64,000 nt of DNA from Calliphora vicina (lineage: Eukaryota; Arthropoda; Insecta; Diptera; Calliphoridae), in NCBI RefSeq assembly GCF_958450345.1, contig NC_088783.1, positions 17,363,701 through 17,427,700 on the forward strand. The letters are read 5' to 3'. Below, piece by piece: positions 61,388-64,000 of the stretch. How positions within the stretch are numbered: position 1 is the stretch's first letter; every line of letters starts with the position of its first letter. The notes beneath the pieces are model-generated. The model was not told the DNA's origin and did not search any database. It saw only the letters and a list, made by a program, of their open reading frames with translations. The position numbers were made by a program, and so were the translations under genes.

Positions 61388-62549
61388 AAAGGTCACTCTA
61401 TTGCTGTATAAGGATATGTGGAGCGATGAAGACTGACGGCGTTTATTTCCATCCCTTTCACCAGACGGTACTGAACATTTCGATGGAAGGTAGACTTAAC
61501 TCTTCGATAGCCTTCACCTTTTCATCGAATGTCACCTTTAACTAAAACTAAAACAAGGCCCTAAAAGTTCTAAAAAGGAGACAATAGTAGCGACATAAAG
61601 TCTTCATTCCTCAGCGACATCCAATGGAGAGGTTTACCAAACGCCCAAAATGTGTCAAAATCACGAAGGTAGATCAGCTTCGTGAGAACATCGGGTTACT
61701 GTCGGTCAGGCCTGACTGCATAATGTGTTGCTTACCAGACCAGAAAGTAGATGTTGGTTTGTCACCTCAATTATCCTACTCACTTCAACTATTGATTTTT
61801 ATGCAGCATCCCCTTCCAAGAAACATCCTGATATACATCCGACACTGTCATACTGGCATCCAGAACGCCATCTTCTCCTAATGTTGACCTATAGTCACCG
61901 CTCAGAAAACGTTACATCAAATCACGAAGTCATTAATGGCTACAGATGAAACAAGGACCTAAATTAACACCACCTGCGATATCGGATAGTTGAAAGCTAT
62001 TTCTTACATACACAAGATCTAGCACAATTCTAAAAGCATTAACGAATTTCCTAAAAAGCCTTCATAATACTGTGCATTTATTCATTTGTTCCAGCATACT
62101 TACAAAGTGGCGCCCCATTGAACTTTTGATTAAAATGGATTGAGGTGCCACAATGTATTCAGCTCCCGTTACCATATAATGACCCTGACACAAATAATTA
62201 AAATTGTTTTCAATATCATTCAGCAATGTCGGTCAGTTACTGTCGGTCAGGCCTGACAGCATAGTGGTTTTCTGACCAGATTATTATATTTTTATACAGG
62301 ATCCTCTTCCATGGAATATCCTGATATACTTCCGACACTCTCATAATGGCATCCAGAAAGCCAATTGTTTCCTTCGAATGTTGACCGATTGTGAATAGAG
62401 ACTGCTCAAAAATCTTGTTCCCGAAACTATTAAAGGACACAGACGTAACAAGGTCTTAAATGAACACCACTTGCGTTCTCGGACAGTAGAAAGCTGTTTC
62501 TCAGATACACAAGATCTAGCACAATTAAAGAAGACATTCTGAAATTGAA
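61388..62549. repeat. Unidentified sequence with a ~530-bp tandem duplication
   Basis: Blocks at about 61697-62035 and 62228-62535 are diverged direct copies: gtcggtcaggcctgac, atcctgatatac(a/t)tccgacac, tggcatccagaa and cacaagatctagcacaatt. No coding function could be assigned; it may be decayed transposon sequence. Confidence 0.6.
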
Positions 62550-62551
62550 TA

Positions 62552-63329
62552 CAGGCAAATCCCGGTATAACGAATCCCACTTTAACGAAAATCCGATTTA
62601 ACGCACGTTCAAATTCGTAACATTGACCACCTTATATAACGAACGTTTCAAAAATTGTATGCTCGATATAACGAATGATGAGAAAAAACAAACAAAATCA
62701 AACAAACGACCAAATTTTTAACATTGACAACCTTATATAGCGAATATTTTGAAAATTGTACGCTCAATATAACGAACAGAAAGTATAAAAAACAAAAGTA
62801 GTAAAGAATGTAAAAATAAGAAAATAAGTCGTTACAGTACCGTTTTCAATGGTTACTTTCTTTAATAATTCGTTCGCATTCTAAGCGAATGAAAACTGAT
62901 TCGTTCATATAAACATGAAGTTAGGGAATCCAAAATCAGATTTCTTCCGCTTAGAATGCAAACGAAATTTTTCACTCGATATTGTGAAATAGGCTATAAT
63001 TCACGTGAATTAAATATGGGAAACCGTAGAAGAATTTCATTGAACGAAAAACTAAAAATTTAGATGAATGAAATATGGAATAACAAAATTCTCAACATGT
63101 ATTTTGAAGAAGATAAAAACAAACATTTTATAGTGACTAAGTTTTTCCTGTAAATTATCTTTACACAAATTAAGTGGAATCTGGAATCTTCAAAATCGAT
63201 TTTTTTAAATGTTTGTCTACAGGTTGAATCACTTTCAGAATCGAAATCCCTATTATCTCGGTATAACGAATTTTTCAATTTAACGAATAGGCCTGACAAC
63301 ATATCGTTCGTTATACCGGGATTTGCCTG
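62552..63329. mobile_element. Pogo-like non-autonomous DNA transposon, 778 bp
   Basis: Begins caggcaaatcccggtataac and ends with the inverse (gttataccgggatttgcctg). Flanked by ta (62550-62551, 63330-63331). Several ataacgaa motifs recur inside both ends, as in pogo/Tigger elements. No transposase: the minus-strand frame 63060-63353 runs out through the element end and is chance. Confidence 0.85.
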
Positions 63330-63331
63330 TA

Positions 63332-64000
63332 CATCATGACACAGATAGTTCACATGGGATCTGTGTTTTAAAAGTCATAAGAGGAGAAGGACGATACACC
63401 CTATAATTTCCTGTTTCAGTGTCCTGCAATTATTCGTATTTGACGTGAAAACTTAATAGGATACGATACCTGTCTCTAATCATCTCAGGAGTTACATAGA
63501 GAATACTGATTACCTACAAAGCAAATTGGTTACGATTCCTTAAAGGAGACAATATGACGAATCAGGATCGAATCAGACATGATTCGATTAAAATGTAAAA
63601 ACCTTATTAAACCCGGATTATAATGTATACAACTTACAAATCCAAATGCATTTTCAGATCACTTCGCTTGTTGGGTATTTATTTTCAAATCGAGCGTACA
63701 TGTACACGAAGTAAGCGACCCTCTTTTCGACCTAACCTACCGCTATAATGGTACATGGCACAGATAATTTCCAAAAACCCCCACTGTGCAACCAACATCG
63801 TCTTGAAATTTCACGAATTCGTTTTCATATAAAGGTTTCATAATTCCGATCCAATGCAATTGAAGAATAATCTTCCACTACACAATGGGGAAGAATCGCA
63901 ATTTTTTGGAAATAAATCTGGCATTTATAAACGGCTGGTCCGATCGGGATAAAATTTGAATTGGGCGTAGCCAAGAAGTATTCGATTTTAAGATGCTCCA
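63332..64000. other. Intergenic DNA, no gene recognised
   Basis: No supported coding sequence or repeat family up to the window end. Confidence 0.4.

Overview
This is AT-rich nuclear DNA from a dipteran, most likely a calyptrate fly (blow fly, house fly or stable fly group). The evidence is spliceosomal introns with GTAAGT-type donors, about 60-bp short introns, a PDXDC1-like gene that is clearly insect in codon use and gene structure, and a dense graveyard of mariner, hAT, pogo, Harbinger-like, Jockey-like and gypsy-like elements. Species assignment is an inference; nothing here is bacterial or viral in layout.

Three host gene models can be supported, all on the minus strand. (1) 1813-6574 is a nine-exon PDXDC1-type gene (pyridoxal-dependent-decarboxylase-domain protein, about 876 aa). 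All exon joins keep frame, and its last intron is filled with a ~27-bp minisatellite. (2) 31391-31450 is a convincing first coding exon (20 codons, ATG to a GTAAGT donor) whose remaining exons I could not find. (3) 59027-60216 is a three-exon gene for an unrecognised basic, Ser/Lys-rich protein of about 354 aa; its second intron is only 63 nt.

The rest is repeats and intergenic DNA. 12881-19694 is a 6.8-kb foldback element: near-identical outer arms, about 33 units of a ~178-bp repeat arranged head-to-head, almost no loop, and a perfect 9-bp target duplication. 20655-30790 is a stack of broken non-LTR retrotransposons and mariner copies, including three tandem copies of a Jockey-type RT C-terminus. 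31585-33573 is a hAT-like element with 8-bp target duplication, itself invaded by a gypsy-type LTR. 35828-45730 holds two irritans-type mariner relics, an inverted-repeat DNA element, an array of ~30-bp hairpins and more LINE debris. 47360-49860 is a ~115-bp satellite ending in an inverted unit. 51400-54592 holds a mariner copy into which two different MITEs inserted (each with a 3-bp target duplication), a second IS630/Tc1/mariner transposase relic and a solo LTR with 4-bp target duplication. 55480-61390 has further mariner pieces, one of them split by an interspersed repeat carrying about 270 bp of pure TGTC. 62552-63329 is a pogo-like non-autonomous element.

The genes do not form a functional cluster. 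The window reads as a gene-poor interval in which transposons nest in transposons. The most unusual items are the giant foldback element, the loss of both diagnostic PLP-binding residues in the PDXDC1-like protein, and the twice-hit mariner at 51400-52885.
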